Below, piece after piece: positions 37,468 through 48,936 of a DNA stretch of 60,000 bases. Location: positions 5,582,001 to 5,642,000 of the forward strand of contig OU612075.1 in the NCBI GenBank assembly GCA_914767715.1, in the 5' to 3' direction. Position 1 is the first letter of the stretch. Every line of letters begins with the position of its first letter. The notes beneath the pieces are model-generated. The model worked only from the letters and a program-made list of their open reading frames with translations, was not told the origin of the DNA and did no database searches. A program made the position numbers and the translations under genes. Origin of the DNA: Membranipora membranacea. Lineage: Eukaryota; Bryozoa; Gymnolaemata; Cheilostomatida; Membraniporidae.

Positions 37468-37806
37468 GGTAAGGCTGTTTCTGCAAAGGTTATTATATGA
37501 CCCTTGGTTTCTGCATTCTGGTTTGTTGTAGTGATCCTATGTTAACCAATGGCTTGCAAGTTTGAAACTCAGGATTACAGCAGCAGAGGCATCTGTTGTT
37601 ACAAGCATGTAATGTATACTCAGCCAAGCCCAATGTCCATGATCAATTCATACTGTTTGTTTTGGGGGTGGTTGATCATAGACATTAGCAAATATACATG
37701 CTTGTATGTCCAAATGCCTCTGCTGTAATCCTGAGTTTCAAGCTTGCAAGCCATTGGTTAACATAGGAGCACTACAAACCAGAAGAATGCAGAAACAGCC
37801 TTACCG
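37468..37806. mobile_element. Long hairpin element, about 140-bp arms
   Basis: GGTAAGGCTGTTTCTGCA at the left is mirrored by CAGAAACAGCCTTACC at the right. The arms also pair through CTATGTTAACCAATGGCTTG, CAGGATTACAGCAGCAGAGG and ACAAGCATGTA. The core again contains GGTGGTTGATCATAGACATT, linking it to the neighbouring hairpins. Confidence 0.8.
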
Positions 37807-38033
37807 CACCAAGAGGCAACTGCAGGCCTACTATTGATTGCCTTATCCTCTTTTTTTTTTATAATGTTATACAAAAGATGGGCAAAGCTGTTGTTCAGCT
37901 GCTATTCAAACATCAATAATCCCTAAATTATGAATAAATGGCCGAACTCAACTGCAGTATTCAACGGTAAAGCATTGACTATGAGCATAACCTAAGATAA
38001 CTGAACTATGCTGTTAGTGTTACTCCAGCATAG

Positions 38034-38130
38034 CATGGGCCTATAGGCCTAGCACTTACATGACTCTACTTTGCCAGTGGTTGATACTGGACATTTACAA
38101 AGTAAACGCATGTAAATCCCAGGGCCCATG
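38034..38130. mobile_element. Diverged relative of the 8472 hairpin MITE
   Basis: It starts CATGGGCC and ends GGGCCCATG, with ACTTACATGACTCTACTTTG mirrored imperfectly by CAAAGTAAACGCATGTAA and a GTGGTTGATA core. No target duplication is apparent. Confidence 0.65.
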
Positions 38131-38969
38131 TGTACAATATACTGCTCAGAATGGTTGCAGCATTTTCCACTTTGCCAAATGCGCTGCCATAGATAGAAGG
38201 GTTACAGGGCAGTACCAAGATGTGGATTATGGGCACATGGTGGGCTTTTGCCACTGTGCAGAACACCAGCAAATAGTACAGACATACAATTATTTATGAT
38301 ACAATCGAGGTCCGGATAGGGTGACCTTCGCAAATTCTGTTGAAAATAAGTTTTGTAGGAAGTGTCACTCTCTTGCAATAATGCTCATGCTTAAAAACGC
38401 GTTAAGATAATCATTGATTAACTAACTTATGACCAGCTGATTATCCGTGCGTTTGGACAACCACAGGAATTTGCATATCTAGATAATATATCTATGGTGG
38501 CGGTTTTGAAGGGTTTCCAGTCCAGCATATCAAGGAAATTCGTCTTAGATCAAGAGCCGATAGGTGATTTCCAGATCAAAGCAATGTATCATTTACATTA
38601 GGGATTAGGTCATCCCTAGGTTCTTACAAAGTTGTGTTTTAGTTTTCAATGGGCTAGGATTTTCAGATGGTATACCTGACCATATGGTGTATGTCGGTCC
38701 CAAGAACTAACTTATCTCATACATGGGATCGAAAAGGTCTATGAAGAGGCCAAGGGGGTTTCACCTTTTGTTTATAATCACTAGACTACAAAATTGATAC
38801 ATTGGTTATGCATAATCAGGTTGCCTTTACTATCAGGACGATAGAGATGTGAGGTTTTGGTAAGTAATCTTCAAATCAAAACTCGCACAACAATAGAAGA
38901 GGGCTCAGTTTCAATAAAACGGTAATGGGAGCCTGTATTTTTGCCATCCAAGTTCTCCACAACTCATTA

Positions 38970-39205
38970 GGGGTGGCGGGTGGTGTAGCGGTTAGGATTC
39001 AAGCTGCTCAATTTGAGAGTTGCAGGTTTGAATCCCGGTCACTACCCATGTTGCTAATGGAGGTGAGCTGTTCATACATTACCCTCCATTGCACAAGGTT
39101 GTGCTAAATAGCTGAGAGGTACCATGTATCATAAATCTTAATGTAAGCATATTCTCATCGGCCCGAAAGGGGCACCGAATAGCAAATAACGTATATAAAA
39201 AAAGG
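38970..39205 (+). mobile_element. tRNA-derived SINE
   Basis: A polymerase III A-box-like TGGTGTAGCGGTTAGGA is followed 35-45 bp later by the B box GGTTTGAATCC (39025-39035), then a body ending GGCCCGAAAGGGGCACC and an A-rich tail (TATATAAAAAAAGG). This is the layout of a tRNA-derived SINE and not of a functional tRNA, since the stem pairing is poor. Confidence 0.75.
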
Positions 39206-39935
39206 AGATAAAAAAATAGGTGTAAACTTGCACAATAAATGGAATACGGAGATCTGATTGAATAGCGAACTGATTGTTTTCCAATTTACAGTCCATCCCA
39301 AGCCTCTTCACCAACCAAGGACATTAGCTCCTAACCACAATGACAGTATGAAACTGCAATAGCATAACTATGTCTAACTAGCGATGTGTCTAACATAGGA
39401 TCAATCTCCCCGCAATTAGCCTATGTTAAAATTTCCTAGAACAGACCACAAATTCCCGACATCCTAAAGATAACAGTATATAAATAAATGACACACCCAT
39501 AATTTTATAAATACTTATGTATCCTAAAGATAGCAGTATACAGATAAATGACACACCAATGAAAATATATAAATACCAAGTATTTATATGTATATGGACA
39601 CACCAAGCTATAGAGAATCCCACTAGACTGACCTTGACATAATACAACCAGACATAAACAACACCATATCGTAACAGCTCTGTCCTACCTCCATGTCAAC
39701 CATAGACTTATAATGCTAAGACCTGATACATTAAATATATGGTAGTAGCAGAGTAAACCGGAACTCATCCTAAATGTTTATTAAAGCTGGATATTATCAA
39801 TAAATATTCTCATAGCAATTTAAAGAGTAGTTTCATTGTGGTGTATAGTATATTGCGTAGGACTAAAAACAATATTTGAAGATGTCATGTCAACCTTTTA
39901 ATGCTCATTTAATTCATTTAATTATCTATTTTCAG

Positions 39936-42900
39936 ACGCCAAATCCAACAAAAGAAAGTTTTTTGCCCACGCAGCCAGAGGTGTGAGACCTAGTACCTGG
40001 ACAATGAGTAGCTTCTTTGGGCCCAGGTGTGACATCGCTAACAGTTCCTCAAAGCCAAAGTAAGTGAGGAAATTGTTAGTAATCATTCATCATCATTTTA
40101 ACTCCTGTCACCAATGAAAGGTTTTAATAGTTGAGATATTATTAAAATATGATACTGTACCAACAGACGACAGGTACTTGCATTTGATGAACCTAAAAAT
40201 AGACACGCATATTATTTTATCAGCAAACCCAATAGTCATTAAATCTATTAAATCCTTGACAATCCACAATAACATTGGCATGACACTGTTATTGTTGCAG
40301 TTTGTATAAGATATATAATGAAATTTTCTTTAAAAACTCAATTGGCATAATTTTCATTTGATGAGAATGAATTTCAATATCAGCCATTGAAGTCACACTG
40401 ATAAACATGGCAAGAATACTGCAGAACAGTGCAGAAGACCAAAAATACAAATTCATATTGTTTAGATGATAATTATGAGCAAGTTCAATGCGAGCTCTTA
40501 TAAGATAGAGATAATATAGGAAACAACAGAAAACAAGCACACATGCGCTGGGACCAAAACAAGAAGAAATTTGATTTTTTACGGAAAGCAAATTGTTGTT
40601 CTTTTTTCACAAATACTTTGATTGTCCAATGGCATGGTTTTGAATTGACCTGCCATAGGCATTGCTTGAATTATCACTAGCAACAGTTTGCTAACAAACA
40701 GTAAGGGAGTCAGTTTGAGTGAACTTGCCTGCATTTGGAGTTACGGTCTGTTTGACCCTGCCCCGAGAATTTAGCCTATGTCATTTAACGTAATAAAGTT
40801 GGTTCTTTTCTCCCCCAGAAGGTTAATTATTACAAATGGTTTAGTTTCGTTGGTTTAAAGGTAAACAAAGTTTGGTCTATTTTCATGCATTCTGAGTTTC
40901 TCCCCATCCACTGGTCATGCCTGCAGTCTGACCAGTGGAAGGGGAGAAACTAGTATGCGGGCAAACAGGATCAAACTTGTTCTAGTTTGAAGGTGACAAA
41001 TTAGGTCCAATCTAAAAAAATCCACGCTTTGCCCTCAAGATTTTAAAATCATCAACTTTGCTGGGTATACTTTACTCCTGAAGGATATGTGCATGCCTTT
41101 TGGTTCATGTATGTTACCAATTTATTTTGCTGACCTGAGGATTTCCAAATGGTTGACTGTTTTAAATCATATTTTTGCTTGCACTTTTCCACCCCTCCCC
41201 CTTGTCCTAGTGACAGTGTTTGTTTCATAATCAGATCTGATCAGTCGGAGAGTAAAGTAGTGGCCTTATTGGTTGTGATTTCAAAAAATAATCTCGCATC
41301 ATTTCATGCATGAGGGCCATCATGGTCTTTCTCTCTTCATCCATCTCTCAGAAATATTTTTATGACTTTATACCGAGGTTTTTAATTGAGACTAGATTTG
41401 GGCCACAGCCCGGCCTTAATTGCGTTCTGGATGGCAATCAGGCCGTATGTGGTCGTTAAGGGGGCAGGTGGGAAGCTGGGAAACCCTATGAAATGAGGCA
41501 AAAGTTTCCTAGCTTTGATTTGTGTTTTGGGCCACATGAGTTTGGGTCTTCAAAAACTATTTTGGGTTCTTTCATTTTTTGCTGAGTAATGAAATCTGCC
41601 AACAAAGTTGTGACACCCACTAAGAAGATATTTTTTAAACCTTCACCATAATTAGGCTCTTTTGATGCCACTCAATCATGATCATTCTTAAACCCATAAA
41701 CTAAACCCCTGAAAAAATGTGCAGGATTTAAATATAAAAGTTTAATAAAGATCATTTATGAATTACTTGTTTTTTCCACAAGCGTTTATTGTCATTTAAT
41801 TGCAAAAAGAAGGTGAAAAAATGTCAGTCTAAGTAACAAGGGGGCTTATCAAATAGTTGTGAGAGCCCGCTCACCACCCTTGCTAGGATACATGCCAGGA
41901 ATCCATGTGAATAAAAAACCACAGGCAGTATAATTATGTTTTAAGTGTCCTCATGCATTGAATCCTTCCTCTGTGATTTTTTGTCAGAGTTATTTGTAAA
42001 TTTCCAATATTGCTAACTCATACTCGATGAGCAGTTTTTTCAAATTGCCCATCATTAGTGAACTCTTTTATGGATGCCATGTCTATTTCCAACTCTATAT
42101 ACATATTAAAGATGTCAAAGTTTATGACTTTCAATTATTTCCATGTTTAAACTATTGAATTGCATGACATTGCTATAAATGATGCAGTTTCACGTTTTTG
42201 CAATAGCCTCGCCTTTTTAAAACATTATCTCCATATGGGAGCAAGAAAGTGTTATCCTGTTTTGCGTTGGCTAGTCCGTTTTTTGCTTATTCAACTAGAA
42301 GCTTTTTGAAGCACATCATCACTATCACTTCGCTCAAAGCTATTGCTCATTTGGTCTTTTCAACTAGACAACTTCGTTCCCAAATTGCTCCCTCAGAATG
42401 TATTTAGTTCCATCATTAAGTGGGCAACGAGTGAGCGATTTGTGAGGGAGACCCCTGATCTATGACACAATGTTACTTTTTGACAGTGGGTTGTAGAACT
42501 CACTTCTACAAATCATCAACCATGTTTTCTCATGACAATTGGGGAGGCTCAAAAATCTTGCCTAGTTATGTAAAATTATTAGCCTGTCTTGACCAGCTTT
42601 GTTTGTTGGGTGGATGGCGTTCGCCCCTCCCACGAAGCTTGTCAAAACAGGCTATTATATTATATGCTATATAGGAACTGATTGAATCTTCTCTAGCCAT
42701 CTTATAAAAACAATATAATGTTAGGGAAACCACTAAGCCTAAAATCTGGTTGATGTTACCTGCTGTGCTGTTTAGCTATTCCCCACTCGTTTCGGTTAGG
42801 GCATTCAAAACTGTACCAATTATGAGAATGCTGTTTATTTTACAGAGGATGGCAGGAGCGCATAGTGGCGTTGATAGATATGGACTGTTTCTATGTGCAA

Positions 42901-45900
42901 GTGGAACAAAGAACAGCGCCAGAGTGGAAAGGAAAGCCGTGCGCTGTCGTACAATACAATGACTGGAAAGGTATGTTATCATTAGCGGGGATGTGATGAT
43001 GTGAGGTGGGGTGGGATTGGATGAGGTACTTTAATAAGACATGCTTATGGGTTAAACGTGTGGGTTAAAGTTGTGTCTCTGTCCCAAGACTGAGAAATGA
43101 AGGTACCTTAAGGGCATGGCCACCATATTCGGCGCCAAGTCTCTCTCAGTTTTGCAGGCAGGTTTTGCTCATGATTATGCCACAAGTATCAGGGCTTTCT
43201 AATGTGATCAGGACAAAGTTAAAATGAATGATATTGTCCTGAGATCTACCTGTGATTGCATTGCATTGTGGGAGATAGGTGATGGGTGATAGGGTTGGTT
43301 GGGCAATCAAGCTGAGTTTTTGATAATCAATATTGGGTAATATACCCGTAACTTTTCATCTACCCAATTACCAAATTTCCTGTTATAGTATTTTATTTTT
43401 TGCATCTTGGTAAAAATGTGAATGGCGTCAGCTAGACGCATTTCCTGACATTGATGCAATGATTGGGTAGCTTGCATTTCCTGAAATTGATGCAATGCTA
43501 AGGTTGCTTGTGTTATTGAGATACAACGCAGGATCATTGTTCCCTATGCGTAGGATATTAGCTTATACGAACCAGAAACCCAAGGAAAACGATTTCCTGT
43601 TCTGATAAGTTTGTACTTTTTGTGACTGTATCAGCACAGCTCAGCTCAGCTCACACATGTTTTGATCAATTGCCATAGTATTTAATTACATGGAAAATTC
43701 GAGGTCTAGCTGGTACAACTCAGCTTAGAGCTTTGTCTCTTGTTTCTCAACAAATCAGTGTTAAAACAAGTTTCCATCCAGATCATAATAAAAATGTGTA
43801 GCCTAGACCAAGCAGGGAGTGTGGGACAAACTCCCTGGTCAAAGTTGTGTTCAGTTTGCTCCCCCCCCCCCTCATTGATCGGCCAGAGCTTATCAGTGGA
43901 AGGGAAGCAAACCGGACTGCAGGCAATCTGGATCAAATTTGATCTATGCCTTGGTCCATACTTGTAGCAAAGTTTGGCTCTAAAAAACTTTTTGGTAACT
44001 GTCCGTGTCCCGGATTAAAGACTTTGAAAGGGAGTCTATTAAGACGATAATGCGCTGGCTTCAGGATTTTGATACCCATCATTATCCCCTGAGTAGTTCA
44101 CTTTTTCCAATGCTAGGTGCAAATAAACTTCTAGAAAAACATATTTTCAAAGCCCGATGTTGCTGACAACTGAATAGCTTTAGCTGTGATAAGAACCCTG
44201 TTGAAGGGCTTATGGTTCCCTCCTAGCCTCCCCAAAACCCCCAACAAATTGATCAATAGGCCTTCTACCGTCTCATGATATAAAAACATTTCTACCACAT
44301 ATTGATGGGATGGTAAAACAGAACATTATGTTTCTGGGCCCTGATCCTGTTTCAAACCAGATCCTGTTTCAAACCCATACAAATTGTTCTAATACTAGTT
44401 TTTGACACTCCTCCCCATTGCTTCACTTCCCAAACAACACCCAAATAAAAGTCCGGCACTGGCATATACATATAGAAATGGAAGTATTTTTATATCTGCG
44501 GGTACTTTGTACCTACTCCCCCATCCCCCTTTCTGAATTGCAGAATCATTCATTAAGACAGGATTGTTACATCATCCATGCATGCAAGCATGCCTACCGC
44601 TTGAAAAAACCGGAAATACTGTCTAGATGTGGTATTAAAACCACAGACCATAGTGTATGTAAATTTCCTACTAAGAAGAGAAGCTTAGTTTTCTTTAAAT
44701 TTTTGCTAGTCATGGCTTAATCACTTGTGAAAATTGAAATGTGTCGCCACTGCTGGCCAATGATATGCTGGATAACCTTTTCGAGCTTTGCCTTTCTCCG
44801 AAGAGTAGATGGCATAATGTTTCCCAAAAAAGCATTAAAGTCATATTTGCCAAAAGAAGAATATAAGGTTCTTGTTATCTTGGTCTTGGTTGATCAATAA
44901 TCTTAATTTAGTCAATTTTAGTCATCCCTTACGTAGGATTAAATCTTATCCATGTGTTTATTTTGCATCATCCTTCTGCATAGGTCAGACATGAGTTAGA
45001 TGGTTCCTGAAATCCTGAATCAGTCGAAAAGGGGAGATGTGGGTCGGCTGATTTCCTTGTGATGTAAGAAGGGTTTAAGCATAATCATCGATATCATATT
45101 CAAAGAGGTTTATATCAAATTTTTGACGCAATCTTTCAGAGAACTGAGTGACTTTTAAATTTGTGTTTTTTTTTATATGAAGAGACGTTTAGTTTTAAAA
45201 AAATATGCAAGTTTTGGCATTATCACTTAATTGAAAATTAAAATGTCTCCTCACGGCTTGACGATGATGTACCGTGATGGCCTTCTTGGTAGCAGAATCT
45301 GAGTTAGTCCGAATAGGGAGATGTGGGTGGGCCTATTTCCTTGTGATGTAAGAAGGGTTTAAACCTTATCATCGATATCAAATTCAAAGTTGTGCAAGCC
45401 CACTGTAAGGGGTTTATATCAAAGAACTTAGTGAATTTGTTTGTTTTAGGAGGAGGAATCATCGCCGTTGGTTATGAGGCTTGGGCCAGAGGAGTGTCAA
45501 GGAGGAATATGAGAGGCGATGACGCAAAGAGCGTCTGCCCAGATATAAAACTTTTCAGCGTCTTGGAAGTTAGAGGTAGGTGGGCACACTGACATCGAGA
45601 TTACACTACTAACATGTGTCTCTCTGATCGTAAGAGTTGATTTAGTACAATGACCTAACATGTACCGGCCCCTAATTAGTAAGATTGAACTCGGGTCGTC
45701 ACACCAAATTCCTTGTGATAGTACTCATGATAAGTGAGTTAGATCACTCTCTATCGATCAGAGATATATGTGCAATAGTATATTATGTGATCAGTATGGT
45801 AGGTGGGTGCAATACTGGGTAAAACTAACATAAAAAACCTCCCCCTATATGCCTTATCGAACCGAAATTATCTAGCAGGAATCAAGAGTGGTCTTATGAT

Positions 45901-46929
45901 TAAATGAACTTTGAATTGGTGCCGGAATTGTGTTCTAACCTTGTCATGCTGCTTCTCTTTTGGTTTGGAGTGTAGCGGAGTGACAAGGCTAATTCAGTTT
46001 TATGAGTGCCAGAACTATAAATAGAATAACTCTCTCCTCGTTGAAGATAAGGAACTAGTTTGGCAAAGATCTTGGTGTCTTCCTGATATGCACCATTAAA
46101 TGCTTGCATTTTGAACCTGCTTTAATAGGCCATGTCTTTAAAATGCGTTTTGGTATGATTGGATGATGGTTATATTTCACAACAACCTAGTCTATTTCAA
46201 TAATAGTGGAGTTGTCAGATATAAAATGGATAACCCGCACAAAAACTTACTTTGGCATGAGGAATGAACACCAGGTGAACCTGTCAAAACACTGAACACA
46301 GCCTTCTTGCCTGTCATGTGGTCTTTTGCCTGTGCTTTGATTGAGAAATATTGACAGGCATAACTCTGAGTTGTGCTCTCCTTGAGTATTAGCAGAAAGG
46401 GGAGGATAACTTAAATTTGTATTTATTTGCTTGGGTTGTTTTGTTACCAGTCTAACCGATCCTACCCCCACCTTAATACTGTTTCATCATGCACCTATTG
46501 TTTGATATACAAATTAGGTAAGTGCGGCTTAGATCTGCCAAACTCTCTCAAACCATTAGCTCCGATCACCTGTTCGATGTTCTCATTGACAATCATGATC
46601 ATGTCGCCGTCTAAGGCATCCTAATAAACTAGCGATATTAAAAAGTGTTGATTATATTATTTGTTTTATTTATTATTATTTATATTTATTGTATTACAAA
46701 TGTTTGATCTCACTCTTAGGTAAAGCCGACCTTACAAAGTATCGAGAGGCCGGTGCGGAGGTTATATCAGTGCTGTGTCAGTTTGAGCACTGTATAGTAG
46801 AGCGAGCCAGTATAGATGAAGCTTATATAGATCTCACAGAGAGGGTAAATCATGCTGTGAACTCGGAGTCCTCCGCTCCTGTTACTGCAGACGATCTCCT
46901 TCATACATATGTAGTCGGTGGGGATGAAG
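39936..46929 (+). CDS. POLH: DNA polymerase eta, 5' part (first 172 codons)
   Basis: Four exons join in phase: 39936-40059 (ATG at 40004), 42846-42970, 45450-45575, 46720-46929. Polymerase eta copies past UV lesions in the nucleus. The palm motif LIDMDCFYVQVEQ (catalytic Asp30) and ASIDEAYIDLT (Asp135, Glu136) match the metal-binding residues human D13, D115 and E116. WKGGGIIAVGYEAWARGV and KADLTKYREAGAEV are likewise characteristic of the family. The first exon is assigned from phase and position: its AA end joins the A that opens 42846 to give KPKGWQERIVALIDMD. It adds about 17 residues before the domain and contains MSSFFG. Nothing resembling the remaining palm, finger, thumb and little-finger exons follows before 58.7 kb, so the gene is a 5' fragment, has an enormous intron, or is misassembled. 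Confidence 0.85.
40885..40965. mobile_element. MITE-like inverted repeat in POLH intron 1
   Basis: GAGTTTCTCCCCATCCACTG and GGTCA are mirrored by TGACCAGTGGAAGGGGAGAA. It is related to the element at 26674-26767 (TTGCCTGCATTCCAG ... GAATGCAGGCAA, with the same CCACT/AGTGG core) and to a longer, more diverged copy around 43797-43930. Confidence 0.6.
41045..42450 (+). repeat. Large interspersed repeat, copy 2, in POLH intron 1
   Basis: It is colinear with 33760-35125. A 61-codon minus-strand frame (41486-41671) is broken in copy 1 by a small insertion, so I do not consider it a shared protein. Confidence 0.8.
42580..42654. mobile_element. Small MITE, TAGCCTGTCTTGAC family, in POLH intron 1
   Basis: TAGCCTGTCTTGACCAGC at the left is mirrored by GCTTGTCAAAACAGGCTA at the right, 75 bp in all. 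It lies 190 bp before the second POLH exon. Confidence 0.75.
44700..45430. repeat. Tandem duplication within POLH intron 2
   Basis: GGGAGATGTGGGTSGGC, ATTTCCTTGTGATGTAAGAA, GGGTTTAA and CATCGATATCA occur at about 45025-45100 and again at 45315-45390. Preceding segments (GAAAATTRAAATGTSTC) are also paired, so the unit is about 300-500 bp. The second copy abuts the third POLH exon. Confidence 0.65.
45585..45798. mobile_element. 214-bp MITE (MULE-like), copy 2, at a POLH splice donor
   Basis: The ends CACACTGA and TCAGTATG are inverted, with internal arms ATGTGTCTCTCTGATCG and CGATCAGAGATATATGT. The 9-bp direct repeat GTAGGTGGG flanks it (45576-45584 and 45799-45807), and this repeat is the 5' splice site of the POLH exon ending at 45575. 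Length equals copy 1 (27608-27821). A partial third copy is at 47862-48015. Confidence 0.9.
45936..45991. mobile_element. Short TAGCCTTGTCA-type MITE in POLH intron 3
   Basis: TAACCTTGTCATG is mirrored by AGTGACAAGGCTA, 56 bp in total, related to the element at 25101-25186. Confidence 0.6.
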
Positions 46930-47861
46930 GTATAAATATATATGCATATATATTTAAGTTTCTTAAGTGGAAAAATTCGCGTTTTGCACAGGATTTATTT
47001 TAATATCAAAGTTCATGGATAACTAACATTTACATAACGAAATCACTTTATATAAGCGCCCAAAAAAAGTGCTAGCTAAAATTGAGTCACACTCAAACAA
47101 GCTAAACTATACATTTACTTGATGGCTATGATTAAAACCTGGAATACAGATGGAGGGAAAATCAAATTTCCCAGGTTAAGAGTGAGGACTGCTGCAAGGC
47201 CTTTTCCAGTAAGCTAGCATTTTGTCTGGGAATATGAGGGCCCCTTGTCAAGACAAGAATTTTCAAAAATAAACCCCAAAAATTCAGATGGAATAATAAT
47301 AGGTAAATTCGCGACCTTGGTATATATATTAAATAATCAATAAATAATCAATGGAAATCCCATTTTCATTGGAAAATCCAACTGAATCCAACTGGAACTC
47401 AAGTTGTCTCCCTATCACCAATGAGGAGATAATTCTAAGTTTGATGTCATGTCAGTCGTTTTTCAAATGTGACTGTATCACTAGATACCATCGGCTTCCG
47501 GGTTTAAGTAATTTTCAGGTAGTTGAATTCCATGGTTTGATTTAAATTTCCCAATTTCAGCATCCTCAGATAAAATGTTCGGCGATAAACAATAAATAAA
47601 GATTTCGCTTATCATGACTAAGCATCGTGCTAATTGGCAACTTATTCAAGGCTTTGGTGTTTGTTAAGCTGTTCTGCTGTAGTAAATTATATTAATGATG
47701 GTGCGCTGAAGTAAAATTTATACTCTATTTGTCGTTAACCATGGATGTTATTTATACCTGCTGTGTTGAATTCTAGCTGGGTATATGAGCATTTGCGGTA
47801 ACTCAAAATGGCATCGTTTAGAGTTATTTTCCTTCTTTCTGTGCTGACACATTGCAACCAC

Positions 47862-48015
47862 ACTAGCACCGAGACTACGCTTTTATCATGTGTATCTCTG
47901 ATCGTTAGAGTCAATTTAGAACGAGTACCTTCTTTGTACCCGCCCCTAATTAGTGAAATTGAACTTGGGTCGTCACATCAAATTGTTTGTGATCGTACTC
48001 ATGCTATGTGGATTG
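47862..48015. mobile_element. Truncated third copy of the 214-bp MITE
   Basis: Colinear with 27611-27775 (TATCATGTGTATCTCTGATC, TACCCGCCCCTAATTA, CGTCACAYCAAATT), but the right inverted end is missing. Confidence 0.7.
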
Positions 48016-48901
48016 ATTCACTTTTGTCAGGATGGATATGCCCAAAGATACAAAAGGATAGACCATATTGCAAATCTAATCTCATTGCTTGCAATTTTAG
48101 AAATCAGTTAAATAATCAGTTATATACATAATATTTTTAACGATTCATCTGTTGTCTGCAGATACATAAAGACAAATATATGTAAATATCATTGTAATAG
48201 CCTGCATCTGAATACATAAAATTACCAGGAAGGTTGGTACACCACCTTCCCTCGTCGCATCTGACCAAAGTTAACTTGTTACATGAATGGGAGTTATCTA
48301 TCCACACATGAAGAGAGCACGACTCATCTCTGTGTGGTGAGGCTGGGTAATATGAGCAGCCTTTGATACATGTGTACAGTGGTGTTGTGTCTGTAGGATG
48401 AAATATTTGTGTGGTGATTTTAACAAACTCAGGATTCACCATGAACCCAAGCTACCCATTGATAATTCTGCATGACTATGTGGTCTCAATCAAAGCTCTC
48501 ATTGATTGTTATTAGTAGTGAGTGATGACTAAAAATAGAAATACTAAAATAGAAGTAGTAAACCGTCATTGATTTTACAATATTTAATTTTGAAACTAAT
48601 GTCTGACTCATCCATAGGCTTTAATCTTATGGAAGGAGGATGGAGAAATATACACATTTAACACATTTATTTATTTATATTGTATTATGAAGAATAAATG
48701 AAAAGACCTATATGCTAAGGCATATAATCTGTCTGCAAAACAGATATCTCAATAATAATGTGATCCAATACATATAAATATAAATGATCAGGAGTCTTTA
48801 ATGATATAGATTTGATCGATGCTGGTAGTATATATCGCACAGACAATTCCGATAAGATGATAACTCTGATTATTGTCGGCTCGGCGATTTCCATTGCAAA
48901 C

Positions 48902-48907
48902 TTTATT
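48902..48907 (-). terminator. Polyadenylation hexamer of the TRIM-like gene
   Basis: TTTATT on plus reads AATAAA on minus, about 30 nt past the TAG stop at 48937-48939. Confidence 0.55.
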
Positions 48908-48936
48908 TATTGTCAGCAGCATTCTTTTGTTTCCTC

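Larger units (their letters stand above)
46930..48936. other. Stretch between POLH exon 4 and the TRIM-like gene, no gene seen
   Basis: No further POLH exon was recognised. 47862-48015 is a right-truncated copy of the 214-bp MITE (ACACTAGCACCGAGACTAC ... CCCCTAATTAGT ... ATGCTATGTGG). A 107-codon frame (47808-48131) merely reads through it. Confidence 0.6.

Noticed and set aside
38925-39107. Possible functional tRNA gene from good A and B boxes
   Set aside because: The acceptor and anticodon stems do not pair well, and a SINE body with A-rich tail follows.
41486-41671. 61-codon minus-strand frame with a protein-like look (GVTTLLADFITQQKMKEPK)
   Set aside because: The equivalent DNA in the other repeat copy (about 34.2-34.3 kb) has a small insertion and a stop, so no shared protein is supported.
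47808-48131. 107-codon plus-strand frame starting with a signal-peptide-like stretch
   Set aside because: Most of it is a read-through of the truncated 214-bp MITE.
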